DNA of 25,959 nucleotides, taken from contig CAYTTQ010000038.1 of NCBI GenBank assembly GCA_964440795.1, forward strand, positions 1-25,959. Direction: 5' to 3'. Shown piece after piece: positions 1 to 7,108 of this stretch (position 1 is its first letter; each line of letters begins with the position of its first letter). The DNA is from C00003060 sp964440795. Lineage in GTDB: Bacteria; Desulfobacterota; Desulfobacteria; Desulfobacterales; C00003060. The notes under the pieces are model-generated. The model saw only the letters and a program-made list of their open reading frames with translations. It searched no databases and was not told the origin of the DNA. The position numbers and the translations under genes were made by a program.

Positions 1-1
1 A

Positions 2-682
2 TTCGCCTCTCCGGAAGACTGCCTCAGGTACCTGGCTCAACTTCGCTGGCCGGATGGATTCGTTTGTCCTCAATGTGGAGGCCACACTGCATGGACAACC
101 TCCCGTGAACTCTGGCATTGTCGGGCATGCAACCGGCAGACTTCCGTTACCGCCGGCACCATTCTGCATGGCGTCCGCAGTCCTTTGACCTTCTGGTTCA
201 GGGCGATGTGGCATATAACAAGCCAAAAGTATGGTGCCAACGCCCTTGGTCTGAAGCGGACGCTGGGACTTGGCAGCTACCAGACCGCTTGGGAGTGGCT
301 TCACAAGCTTCGCCGTGCGATGGTCCGACCTGGTCGCGACCAGTTGATGGGGACTGTCCAGGTCGATGAAACCTACGTTGGGGGAAAAAGAAAACCAGGA
401 AATCGCGGTCGCGGAGCAGCGGGGAAGGTCGCCGTTGGAATCGCCGTGGAAGACAAGGAGCTCGAAGGAATCGGGCGGATTCGTTTGGCTGTTCTGCCTG
501 ACGTAAGTTCGATCTCGCTGGAAGCCTTCGTTGAGACCGCTGTGGCGCCTGGCAGTACTGTGATCACAGACGGCTGGAAGAGCTACGGCGGCCTTCCTGC
601 CAAAGGCTATCGACATGAGGTATGTGAAGATCCAAAGGAGTTGGCCCTGCCGCATCTGGTTGCGTCTTTGCTTAAGAACTGA
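2..682 (+). pseudogene. IS1595-family (ISXO2-like) transposase, truncated
   Basis: The reading frame is open from base 2, so the extreme N-terminus lies outside the window. It begins with a zinc ribbon (CPQC at about residues 23-26, CRAC at about 42-45) typical of IS1595 transposases. The DDE-type core follows: QVDETYVGGK supplies the first Asp and VITDGWKSY the second. After KGYRHEV the family normally continues through roughly 60-80 more residues with the third catalytic residue. Here the frame shrinks to a short EDPKEL...VASLLKN tail and stops at 682. The last codons already overlap the 3' end of a gene on the other strand, so the 3' end of the IS is lost and the protein should be inactive. 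Family assignment is confident; the exact deletion junction (around 672-678) is inferred. Confidence 0.85.
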
Positions 683-863
683 ACACGAGCACTTCGGCAT
701 ACTGCATGGGTTCTCCGTCGTCATAGAAAAACTCTGCAGTTACGGCGACAGCCGTTTCCAAGACCCGATAGCTTGTCCCATGGGCTCCTGCAAAATGGAC
801 AGAAAAAGTCAAGAGATAGACCCATAGCCCTAACAGAACAAAACACCGCTGCACATGCTTCAT
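672..863 (-). pseudogene. NikL-like periplasmic metal-uptake protein, 3'-truncated
   Basis: Only the first 63 codons remain. A signal peptide (MKHVQRCFVLLGLWVYLLTF, then SVHFAGA) is followed by a mature start HGTSYRVLE and the motif YDDGEPMQYAEV. This motif is characteristic of the small secreted proteins (NikL-like) that accompany cobalt/nickel ECF-type importers. Translation then ends at a stop created where the truncated transposase on the opposite strand begins. The start codon overlaps the stop of the DUF4198 gene (TAATG), so the two were translationally coupled. The probable role was extracytoplasmic help in Ni/Co uptake. The missing 3' part and the absent permease genes suggest the operon was cut here. 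The ORF is certain, the family assignment moderate. Confidence 0.7.
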
Positions 864-1585
864 TATTGAACCTCAAACACAAGAAATGTAGTAAAAAGAT
901 GATAATCCTTTTCCGGATCGTCCTTGGTGGGAACCTTGTGCCCTACCATTAAGAGATGTTTCCCCTTTTTGGTTATCTTCATGTGACCGATGCCGTTGCT
1001 GTCGGTCTGGATTTGGTCCTTGTCCTTGCTGAAAACCACAACATTTGCCAACGGTTTCCCGTCAAATACCGCCCGGACGGGAAGTTCGCCGCCTACAGGC
1101 ATACCCAAAGGATCTTCAAGGGGAATCAATTCAAATGTTATTCCAATCGGTTTGGTATTCCCGGTCCCTTCTGTGAACAGGACCTTCCCGTAATGGGTCG
1201 AAAAAAATGAATCAACCACCCGGAAGCCGGCTTTTTCTGCTTCCGTTCTTCGTAATAACTTTTTACCCTGCGTCGTATAGACCCTGTACCCCCAATCGCA
1301 GGTAACACCAACAAGTGAAACATCCTTACTGATCCGAAACAGAACCCGCTCCGCTTCGTCTATTCTCTGGATTTTTTCCGCAGGTATTCTGGTTCCCTCC
1401 GGACTGAATGCTATAAAAGTCTTGACGCACTCGGGTTTATAAGGGTCAAATCTTTCAGGAAGGCTTCCGCGGGCGACTACATAGGAATCGTCGGACCTCA
1501 CCACCCAGAGATGGTGGGCATATGCAGCGCTTTCCGTAAAAAAGCCCAGCAAGGCGCATGCGAAAAAGACTCTGATCCAGTTCAT
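863..1585 (-). CDS. DUF4198 periplasmic protein (predicted Ni/Co uptake accessory)
   Basis: This is a 240-residue secreted protein. ATG at 1585 is preferred over an upstream ATG because AAGGAG lies 8 nt before it. A signal peptide (MNWIRVFFACALLGFFTESA) is predicted to be cleaved at AYA, leaving a mature N-terminus HHLWV, typical of DUF4198 members and a possible metal ligand. A C-terminal beta-rich region (GELPVRAVFDGKPLANVVV, then DSNGIGHMKI) resembles a carboxypeptidase-regulatory/transthyretin-like fold. DUF4198 proteins commonly sit with TonB receptors and nickel/cobalt permeases, matching the neighbours: the TonB receptor 140 nt upstream and the NikL-like remnant overlapping downstream. 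The metal specificity is inferred from family and context only. Confidence 0.8.
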   Translation of the reverse strand: MNWIRVFFACALLGFFTESAAYAHHLWVVRSDDSYVVARGSLPERFDPYKPECVKTFIAFSPEGTRIPAEKIQRIDEAERVLFRISKDVSLVGVTCDWGYRVYTTQGKKLLRRTEAEKAGFRVVDSFFSTHYGKVLFTEGTGNTKPIGITFELIPLEDPLGMPVGGELPVRAVFDGKPLANVVVFSKDKDQIQTDSNGIGHMKITKKGKHLLMVGHKVPTKDDPEKDYHLFTTFLVFEVQ

Positions 1586-1667
1586 GTTGTTTTCTCCTTG
1601 AAACATGCCTGCAGGGCTTGCCGTTCAAAACCTTGTAACCTGCAGCACATCCATTGTTTCCGTGATT

Positions 1668-1703
1668 GCTGCCCGGAAACGCCTCTGCGGGACCCCGAGC
1701 AGC
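1668..1703 (-). promoter_or_regulatory. Intercistronic hairpin between receptor and DUF4198 genes
   Basis: On the transcribed strand GCTGCTCGG pairs with CCGGGCAGC (9 bp including one G-U) around an 18-nt loop. It lies 23 nt after the receptor stop and has no U-run, so it is more likely an mRNA-stabilising or processing structure than an efficient terminator. Confidence 0.35.
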
Positions 1704-1725
1704 CGTTTTACCTCTCCTGCGGTGT

Positions 1726-3771
1726 TTAAAACGCAAACTTCAGGCCGGCGGTCACTATAGCACCCGGGGCGATGGTGTCAGGGTCGCCGGCGCTTCGAAA
1801 TATGGAGTACTCCTTATCGAAGATGTTTTCCGCATTTACATAGACGGTGAAGCGATCCAGGAATTTGCGCGAAACCGAAGCATCCAAGGTGAAATAATTA
1901 CTTTCTTTCAGTGTGTTTTCATCGTCGAAATAAATGTCGGCATAGTAATTGGCAATCAGCGAGATATTCACCAACTGGGGATTTTGATACCGGACCCCGA
2001 AATGCGTCTTGTGCCGAGGGTCGTTCGTCAGGTAGTTGCCTTCCAGGGCAGGATTGTTTTCGTCTTTTGCCACTTCGGAGATGTTATAGGTGTAATTGGC
2101 AAAGAGCGTCACATCGTTGACGGGGCCCCATTGCAGCTCGGCCTCGATGCCGTGAATATCGACTTCGCTGATGTTGTCGTATTTATATTCCTTGCGACTG
2201 TCGACTTGTTGGAGGAGGCGGTCACTGATGTAGTCCTTGGCAAAGGACTGGTAGAATGTGAGCTTGCCCCATAGCTTGTCCGTCAGAAAACGCTCGGCGC
2301 CCACATCATAAGACCAGATCTCTTCCGGTTTCAGGTTCGGATTGGCCTCGCGAAAAAACTTCCCCCCTCGGCGCACGTGAACCTTGTATAGCTCAAACAG
2401 GCTGGGGGCACGAAACCCTTTTCCGCCCGAAGCCCGCAGGGTGGTCCTGTCGTCCGCGTGGAAGGCAATCCCGAGTTTGGGCGAAAAACTTTCTTCTTTC
2501 TCGGTGTCATATCTTGTGTCATACGGCGCCCGCTCGGCCTGTTTGCTGGTATTGTAGTTGCGCCCGTCCGATGTCTCGATCCAATCATATCGGCCGCCCA
2601 CATTGACGATCAAGTTGTCGTCAAAAAACCGGAAGTCGGCATTTAAGAAAGGTGCAATGAATCGTTGTTGGCCTTCGGCTCCGACTTGCCGAACAGGCTC
2701 GAGATGATCTTCATCATAGTCCCAGTTGACCTCCTTGTAGGCCGCGCCCACGGTAAGCTGCACCGGCTTCGAGTTCAGGATCGTGCCCTGCAGGTCCATA
2801 CCCCAAGTGGAGACGTCTCGGAAATTTTCGGTCCGCTGCAGATAATCATAGTCCGGGCCTTGGTCCTGAAAGGCCGTTTTGTCCGCACGGTTGAGATAAA
2901 GGAGGCCCTTCAGCCCGAGGTTGTCCCCCGTGTTGGTGTAATTCATCCAGTATTGGCCCAGTTGCAGGTCGTTGTGAAAAAACTTGCGGCCCTGGCCCGC
3001 GTCCTGATCGAAATACAGTGCCGCAATAGAAATATCGGAAGACGAGGTCAGATCATAAGTCGCCTTGCCCAGCACCTTGCCCGCCTCACGGTACCGTTTG
3101 ATGTTATAACTTTCCACCCGATCGGTCATGTAAAAGCCGTCACTCTCCTCATAGCCGCCTGCCAGCATGAGTCCAAGGTCGTTGAATCTCTGGCTGTGAT
3201 AGGCAGAACCGCTATAGGTGTCCCCGGTTCCGGCCGTTACATTGAGCGACGTTTGTCTCTGCGATTTCGGCTTTTTGGTGATGATATGGACCACGCCCCC
3301 CAGGCCTTCTGATCCATACATGGCCGAGGTCGGCCCCCTAACAATTTCGATGCGTTCAATGGTTTCCTTCGGGATGTGGCCCCAGGCCACCCAGGCAATG
3401 GCATTGTTGAAATTGTCGTTCTGCGGCACTCCATCCACCAGTATCAAGGCTCTGTTGTTGCCTACGCCACGCATTTTCAAAGGGCTTACGATGCCGTTTG
3501 TCTGAAGTCCGTAATGCCGAAAATTATACATGCCCGGCACGCTGCGAACAATGTCCTCCACCCGGTCGAAGGGCGAAGCCATAAGTTCCTTGTTGGAAAT
3601 GACCGTCACGCTTTGCGCTGCATCGAACACCGGCATCTCCGTCCGGGTGGTCGAAACCACCACTTCACCCAGACTGTACGGCTCTTTTGGCTGTTCTTGG
3701 GCGAATAGGGGTAACGGGTATCCGAAAACAAAAAGCATCAATACAATACCGATCCATTTCAACTGCTTCAT
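1726..3771 (-). CDS. TonB-dependent outer-membrane receptor
   Basis: This 681-residue receptor would import a scarce ligand across the outer membrane using TonB energy. ATG at 3771 follows a strong GGAGGAAGAG ribosome site; the upstream extension of the frame lacks signal features. The order is signal peptide (MKQLKWIGIVLMLFVFGYPL, cut near FAQ), a TonB-box-like LGEVVVSTT, a plug domain (ISNKEL, VRSVPGMYNF, LKMRGVGNNRALILVDGVP, IERIEIVRGPTSAMYGSEGLGGVVHII at about 60-170), then a 22-strand-type barrel ending in the outer-membrane signature VTAGLKFAF with a terminal Phe. Length is normal for BtuB/CirA-type receptors. The downstream DUF4198 and NikL-like genes suggest a nickel or cobalt complex as substrate; that is inference. 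A long structured leader precedes it. Confidence 0.92.
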   Translation of the reverse strand: MKQLKWIGIVLMLFVFGYPLPLFAQEQPKEPYSLGEVVVSTTRTEMPVFDAAQSVTVISNKELMASPFDRVEDIVRSVPGMYNFRHYGLQTNGIVSPLKMRGVGNNRALILVDGVPQNDNFNNAIAWVAWGHIPKETIERIEIVRGPTSAMYGSEGLGGVVHIITKKPKSQRQTSLNVTAGTGDTYSGSAYHSQRFNDLGLMLAGGYEESDGFYMTDRVESYNIKRYREAGKVLGKATYDLTSSSDISIAALYFDQDAGQGRKFFHNDLQLGQYWMNYTNTGDNLGLKGLLYLNRADKTAFQDQGPDYDYLQRTENFRDVSTWGMDLQGTILNSKPVQLTVGAAYKEVNWDYDEDHLEPVRQVGAEGQQRFIAPFLNADFRFFDDNLIVNVGGRYDWIETSDGRNYNTSKQAERAPYDTRYDTEKEESFSPKLGIAFHADDRTTLRASGGKGFRAPSLFELYKVHVRRGGKFFREANPNLKPEEIWSYDVGAERFLTDKLWGKLTFYQSFAKDYISDRLLQQVDSRKEYKYDNISEVDIHGIEAELQWGPVNDVTLFANYTYNISEVAKDENNPALEGNYLTNDPRHKTHFGVRYQNPQLVNISLIANYYADIYFDDENTLKESNYFTLDASVSRKFLDRFTVYVNAENIFDKEYSIFRSAGDPDTIAPGAIVTAGLKFAF

Positions 3772-4009
3772 TTTCTCTCTTCCTCCTCTTTCAACAACTC
3801 TTGAATCATTAGGCCCAAAAGTCCCTCGGCAGATTATAAGCAAGGTGAGTTGACGAACGTCGGCACAAAGAGTATGTTACCAACGGTTCCCTTTTCGGGG
3901 GCCACCTCGGAGAGACGGCCTGCTGTCCTTGACCGGGGGCAGGCGTCTTTCCCTCGTCAACAACACCGGTTCTTCCAAAGAGTACTTGATTACTTGATCA
4001 CCTCCTCTC
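3772..4009 (-). other. Long 5' untranslated region of the TonB receptor gene
   Basis: About 240 nt separate L1 from the receptor start, with no convincing ORF. It holds a hairpin GACGCCTGC/GCAGGCCGTC (3914-3947). It also has an 11-nt perfect complement to a 16S rRNA 3' end, AGGAGGTGATC (3996-4006 on the minus strand), with no start codon at normal distance. The nearest frame is a weak TTG-initiated 33-codon one. Confidence 0.4.
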
Positions 4010-4130
4010 AAAAAAAAGCCACGAAGCCAGGTCACCTTTGTTCGGATGCCAGCCTTCGTGGCTAGGACTTTCTATTTTATTTGGTTGTATCTAAATAAAC
4101 GTGAGGCGGCTTCTACCGCCCATTATTATA
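4010..4130 (-). promoter_or_regulatory. Structured leader RNA L1 with terminator-like stem, upstream of the TonB receptor
   Basis: Reading the minus strand there is TATAAT (4125-4130), a first hairpin GGCGG/CCGCC (4105-4120), an A-rich linker, then GAAAGTCC and a perfect 10-bp stem AGCCACGAAG/CTTCGTGGCT (4017-4026 with 4054-4063). Inside the stem is a small CATCC/GGTG hairpin, and the stem is followed by eight U residues. The layout, linker and core match leader L2 at 9882-9980. No good -35 box lies 16-18 nt before the TATAAT; a TTGACA is present but 27 nt away. It may be a transcription attenuator or riboswitch for the receptor operon, whose start codon lies about 240 nt downstream. The alternative is a plain terminator of an upstream minus-strand gene. 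I could not assign it to a known riboswitch class. Confidence 0.5.
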
Positions 4131-4140
4131 TTCTTTGGTA

Positions 4141-4374
4141 TCATTTCGAGAATGATATGTCAATATATTTGGGATGTCGCCCAGAGAGTGAGCGCATTAA
4201 GTAGCGTATTCTTCTTTTTGTGTCCTTATGATATGCAAACGAACTTTTCACTTTGTTTACATAAACCCGTTCAATGGTGTAATAGGCTTTTATGAGAGGA
4301 ACCTTAATGGCCTGGGATACAAATTCCGTCATTACCAGAATACGTTTCGGCCTGTGATTGGCTAACTTTTTCAT
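4141..4374 (-). CDS. Possible small basic protein, unrecognised
   Basis: A 77-codon frame in an AT-rich stretch that contrasts with its neighbours. The product is rich in Lys/Arg and Tyr (ends HPKYIDISFSK) and shows no recognised motif, signal peptide or membrane segment. No ribosome site precedes the ATG. It could be a remnant of transferred DNA or simply a chance frame. If real, leader L1 80 nt downstream could act as its terminator. Confidence 0.2.
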   Translation of the reverse strand: MKKLANHRPKRILVMTEFVSQAIKVPLIKAYYTIERVYVNKVKSSFAYHKDTKRRIRYLMRSLSGRHPKYIDISFSK

Positions 4375-4462
4375 TGTTTTATATCAAAAACCATGCTAGA
4401 TTCTGTCAATACTAGAATTTAGTAGGGTTATTTTTCTGTCTTTTCCAGAAAAGGGTCGAACA

Positions 4463-5133
4463 ATGGAAGGGCATGTACTTCGTATCTTGCAGGCCGACAA
4501 CCCGTGGTTATCCGGTGGAGATTTGAGGGCGTGGTGTTCTCTGCACCTTCCGAAACGGTTTGTTCCGAGAACCACGCTCATCCCTGACACGCAGCCTCTG
4601 TCCTGGTCGTCGGGCCAAGACAAGCCGGTAAGTCCACACTGATATGGCATCATCTCGCCTCGCAAGACAGGCCGTTTGTCGGAGGAAAACGGGCAGAAAT
4701 AAAGAGTGCGCCGAAGGTATTTTTCGTAGACAACGGCATCCGAAACATCTTTTTTGGTGGCTTCCAACCATTGGACACCAGAGCTGACACAGGACAGCTG
4801 ATCGAAAATTTCGCCTTTACTGAAATAACAAAAACCATTCATCCCCTTTTGGACAGTGTTCGCTATTGGCGCAGCAAGGCAGGAGCTGAAGTGGACTTCG
4901 TCATTGAACACCAGGGAAGGTTAGCCGCGTGTGAAATCAAAGCAGGAGACCCGAGAGAAAAGATTCCCAGATCCTCTTTAAGCTTCATAGAGGCCTATGA
5001 ACCGGACATCTTTGTGATTGTCGGGAATGCGGAACATCCTGCAAGGAAAGTGGGCAATACGCTGGTTCGTTTTGAAAAACTCTCTCACCTGGCTGCGGTC
5101 ATCGGAGAATGGCGGACGGAAGGTAAAAGATAA
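4463..5133 (+). pseudogene. AAA ATPase with C-terminal DUF4143, frameshifted and internally deleted
   Basis: Two frames must be joined. From ATG 4463 the product starts MEGHVLRILQADNPWLSGG and reaches RFVPRTTLIPDTQPL. Near 4595-4605 the frame changes to VVGPRQAGKSTLIWHHLA, a Walker A motif. Only about 15 residues later the sequence jumps to KSAPKVFFVDNGIRN, the start of the DUF4143 domain. It then continues LIENFAF, YWRSKAGAEVDFVI and CEIKAGD, the PD-(D/E)XK-like core of these proteins. Intact members run about 380-450 residues, so roughly 200-250 codons (Walker B and sensor regions) are missing. The gene is dead on two counts. It sits between the receptor and the tonB cluster in opposite orientation, an independent insertion. 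Confidence 0.75.
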
Positions 5134-5134
5134 A

Positions 5135-5199
5135 CGGTTTGCCGGTTGGCCGGTTTAGCCGGTTGGGCCGGTTGGCCGGTGTCCGGTTCCCCAGCGGTT
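5135..5199. repeat. CCGGTT array, left arm of insert a
   Basis: About seven degenerate 7-9-bp units of CCGGTT plus TGG, TAG or TTGGG. It begins one base after the stop of the DUF4143 pseudogene and is inverted relative to 5388-5420. Confidence 0.8.
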
Positions 5200-5387
5200 C
5201 CATGATCATAAAGCCTTGGGGGGAGGTGGGTAAAGAGAGATTATTTTGTTTCGCTTTAAAAACGAACGGATATCCATTGTCTATAGCATTTCAAACCAGG
5301 GTGTCTATGAGATAAACAAAGAAAGTAGTACGCTGTCTTTTCCGGGCAATTCTTTACCGGACCACTCACGAAAGCGACCAATGGCCC
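5200..5387. other. Insert a: unassigned segment between inverted arrays
   Basis: About 190 bp between two inverted CCGGTT/AACCGG arms. A TTG-initiated plus-strand frame near 5247 would encode about 54 residues (FRFKNERISIVYSISNQGVY...). It has no ribosome site and no recognisable family, so I do not call it a gene. No promoter or terminator is evident. Confidence 0.4.
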
Positions 5388-5420
5388 AACCGGCACACCG
5401 GCTCAACTGACTCAACCACC
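5388..5420. repeat. AACCGG array, right arm of insert a
   Basis: CCCAACCGGCACACCGGCTC plus a degraded CAACTGACTCAACC tail. It directly abuts the tonB stop codon and can pair with the array at 5135-5199. Confidence 0.75.
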
Positions 5421-6113
5421 CTACATCAGCTCAAAGACGATCGTCAACTCCAGGGGCAGATCTTCGCTGAAAAAGCGTCTCGGCGGCTTTGAAAAGGGTG
5501 CGGCCGCGTAAACCGCATCTACCGCAGCGCTGTCAAGATCCGTGTTTCTGGAATGCTTGACAATTTCCACATCCCGCACGCCACCCTCGGTAGTAATGAC
5601 AAAACGGAGCGTCACCCGGCCCTCGATGTTTCGCACCCTCGCTTGCGGGGGATACTTCTTATGCCTTTCAATCCTGAGCCTTACCATCTCCAGGTAGTTC
5701 TGGGCCGTCAGGAAGTCTCCCGCCGCTTCGTCAACAAGGGATCCGGGCGCCCAGTTGGCCACATCGACACCCTCTGTCTCCGGGACTTCGGGGGCCCAGA
5801 TCCCTTCCACCAGGGTGTCCGGCAGATTCTTTTCGCGAGGCTCCAGCTTCATCGGTTTCATACGAGGTACCCGCTGGGGACTCACTTTGAGTCGTTTAAC
5901 ATCCTGGACCTCCGGTGTCTTCGGCCGGAATCGAGGTCGCGGGATGTCTCTTCCCGCCGGATTGGAAATATCCCGCATGCTAAGCTCAATATACGTCAGT
6001 GCCTTGGAGTTATATAACCCGCTCACATGCAGAAAGATAACTACATGCACTAACAGCGAGACGGCAATGAGGCCGCGTAGGAGCCAATTTGGTTTGTTTT
6101 TTGGCCTATACAT
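5421..6113 (-). CDS. tonB: TonB energy transducer
   Basis: A 230-residue periplasm-spanning protein that passes ExbBD-derived energy to outer-membrane receptors. A single N-terminal membrane segment (WLLRGLIAVSLLVHVVIFLH, about residues 10-30) is followed by a charged, proline-containing linker (RPRFRPKTPEV...RVPRMKPMKLEPRE). The C-terminal TonB domain contains YPPQARVRNIEGRVTLRFVI, then AVYAAAPFSKPP, and ends ELTIVFELM. ATG 6113 is chosen because the alternative GTG at 6131 lies inside a CCAGTT repeat arm; neither has a clear ribosome site. It is the last gene of the exbB-exbD-IVP-tonB unit. The likely client is the receptor encoded downstream at 1726-3771. Confidence 0.9.
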   Translation of the reverse strand: MYRPKNKPNWLLRGLIAVSLLVHVVIFLHVSGLYNSKALTYIELSMRDISNPAGRDIPRPRFRPKTPEVQDVKRLKVSPQRVPRMKPMKLEPREKNLPDTLVEGIWAPEVPETEGVDVANWAPGSLVDEAAGDFLTAQNYLEMVRLRIERHKKYPPQARVRNIEGRVTLRFVITTEGGVRDVEIVKHSRNTDLDSAAVDAVYAAAPFSKPPRRFFSEDLPLELTIVFELM

Positions 6114-6114
6114 G

Positions 6115-6157
6115 TTGGTTAGCCAGTTCACCAGTTTGCCAGTTTAGCCGGTTCAAA
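6115..6157. repeat. CCAGTT/CCGGTT array, left arm of insert b
   Basis: Repeated (A/G)CC(A/G)GTT units lying exactly between the four-helix-bundle gene stop and the tonB start. GCCAGTTTAGCCGGTT at 6138-6153 is complementary to AACCGGCTCAACTGGC at 6601-6616 at 15 of 16 positions. Confidence 0.8.
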
Positions 6158-6520
6158 CTAATCTTTTCTAAGATATCTGATTAATCCATCGATCATTTTT
6201 CGTACTTTGGTGCACTGAGCGTAAGTAGAGTTAAAGGTTTCATCGTCAATGTACGCTTGATCTAAGGCGATATAAAGGCAGTTTTGTACCTCCGAACAGG
6301 ACCGGCGCGAATAAGTCAGAAATTTGACAAACTCCTTATTTGATCTGGAATCAAAACCTTCCGAAATGTTGTTCATTACAGATATTGCGGCACCGGTAAT
6401 TTGTCCCGAAAGCCTGAAATCCTTCGCGAAGATCGCACTCTTGGTATATTCATAAACTTTCCGAGTAAGTTTTCTCGCCTCCTGCCAACATTCCAAATCC
6501 TCGAACTTCTTCACCTTCAT
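6158..6520 (-). CDS. Four-helix-bundle protein (23S rRNA intervening-sequence protein family)
   Basis: A 120-residue all-helical protein of the S23/IVP (TIGR02436) family. Hallmarks are KKFEDLECWQEARKLTRKVY near the N-terminus, DFRLSGQITGAAISVMNNISEGF in the centre (the family's SVMNNIAEG signature) and EFVKFLTYSRRSCSEVQNCL towards the C-terminus. ATG 6520 gives the standard family length. AGGAGG lies 24 nt upstream, and a 7-codon GTG frame beginning 6 nt after it ends by overlapping this ATG (ATGA), so translation may be coupled. Biochemical function is unknown; relatives are encoded inside excised 23S rRNA intervening sequences. Here the gene is wedged between exbD and tonB and flanked by complementary repeat arms, so it looks like an insertion rather than a TonB component. 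Confidence 0.88.
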   Translation of the reverse strand: MKVKKFEDLECWQEARKLTRKVYEYTKSAIFAKDFRLSGQITGAAISVMNNISEGFDSRSNKEFVKFLTYSRRSCSEVQNCLYIALDQAYIDDETFNSTYAQCTKVRKMIDGLIRYLRKD

Positions 6521-6562
6521 CTTTGAACTCTCAATTCCACGACTAACCTCCTGCTCCTCCTG

Positions 6563-6641
6563 CCTCAACCGGCAAAACGGCTCAACTGTCGAACCAGGTT
6601 AACCGGCTCAACTGGCTCAACCGGCAAAACGGAAGAACCGT
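6563..6641. repeat. AACCGG array, right arm of insert b
   Basis: CAACCGGCAAAACGGCTCAA and related units repeated about six times. It abuts the exbD stop codon at 6642 and is inverted relative to 6115-6157, so transcript arms could pair around the four-helix-bundle gene. Confidence 0.8.
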
Positions 6642-7049
6642 CTAAAACTCCTTCTCCGTAGCCAAACACAGTCTCCCCGCCCCGGCGGCTTTGGCGATGT
6701 CCATGACCTTGACGGCCTTGTTTAACATAACGGCTCGGTCTGCTCGTACCACCACCAACTCGTTGGGCCGGCCTGCGATACGTTCCTTGATTCGGTCAAA
6801 CAGATTGGCCAGGGTTATCTCTTCCGTTCCCAAGAAGGCTCTGCCGTCCTTGGCAACGTAAATCGTTATCGGTTCTTCTGTTTGCGGCGCCGAGGCCTTG
6901 GCCTGGGGAAGCTTGATCTTGATCCCTTCATCCACCATGAAGTTGGTCGTCAGCAAAAAATATATCAATAGCATAAAGACAATATCGATAAGCGACGTCA
7001 ATGGCGCCTGGATTTGATAGCGCTTTCTTTGCTTTCGCTTAGAAAACAT
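6642..7049 (-). CDS. exbD: ExbD/TolR-family biopolymer transport protein
   Basis: A 135-residue inner-membrane protein, the proton-channel partner of ExbB in energising TonB. The short basic cytosolic N-terminus (MFSKRKQRKRYQIQ) leads to one membrane helix carrying the essential Asp (PLTSLIDIVFMLLIYFLLTT, Asp at about residue 22). The periplasmic domain follows (IKIKLPQAKAS, ELVVVRADRAVMLNKAVKVMDIAKAAGAGRLCLAT). Length is typical. The start is supported by AGGAGG 6 nt upstream. It lies 59 nt after exbB with no repeat array in that junction, unlike the other junctions of the cluster. Confidence 0.93.
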   Translation of the reverse strand: MFSKRKQRKRYQIQAPLTSLIDIVFMLLIYFLLTTNFMVDEGIKIKLPQAKASAPQTEEPITIYVAKDGRAFLGTEEITLANLFDRIKERIAGRPNELVVVRADRAVMLNKAVKVMDIAKAAGAGRLCLATEKEF

Positions 7050-7108
7050 CTACAACCTCCTCATTTCCTGTTCGGGAGAACATTTGTTGTCTCGTATGCC
7101 GAACGCTT

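Noticed and set aside
3844..4063. Cobalamin riboswitch before the TonB receptor
   Set aside because: GAAAAGGGAA and CTGCCCCCGG are present but in the wrong order and without the B12-box context, so the consensus is not met.
4125..4163. TTGACA and TATAAT as a complete promoter for leader L1
   Set aside because: The spacer is 27 bp, too long for sigma-70. Only the TATAAT is retained as a possible -10.
4396..4911. 171-codon minus-strand frame
   Set aside because: It is the antisense of the DUF4143 pseudogene, whose plus-strand motifs (Walker A, VFFVDNG, AGAEVDFVI) are unmistakable.
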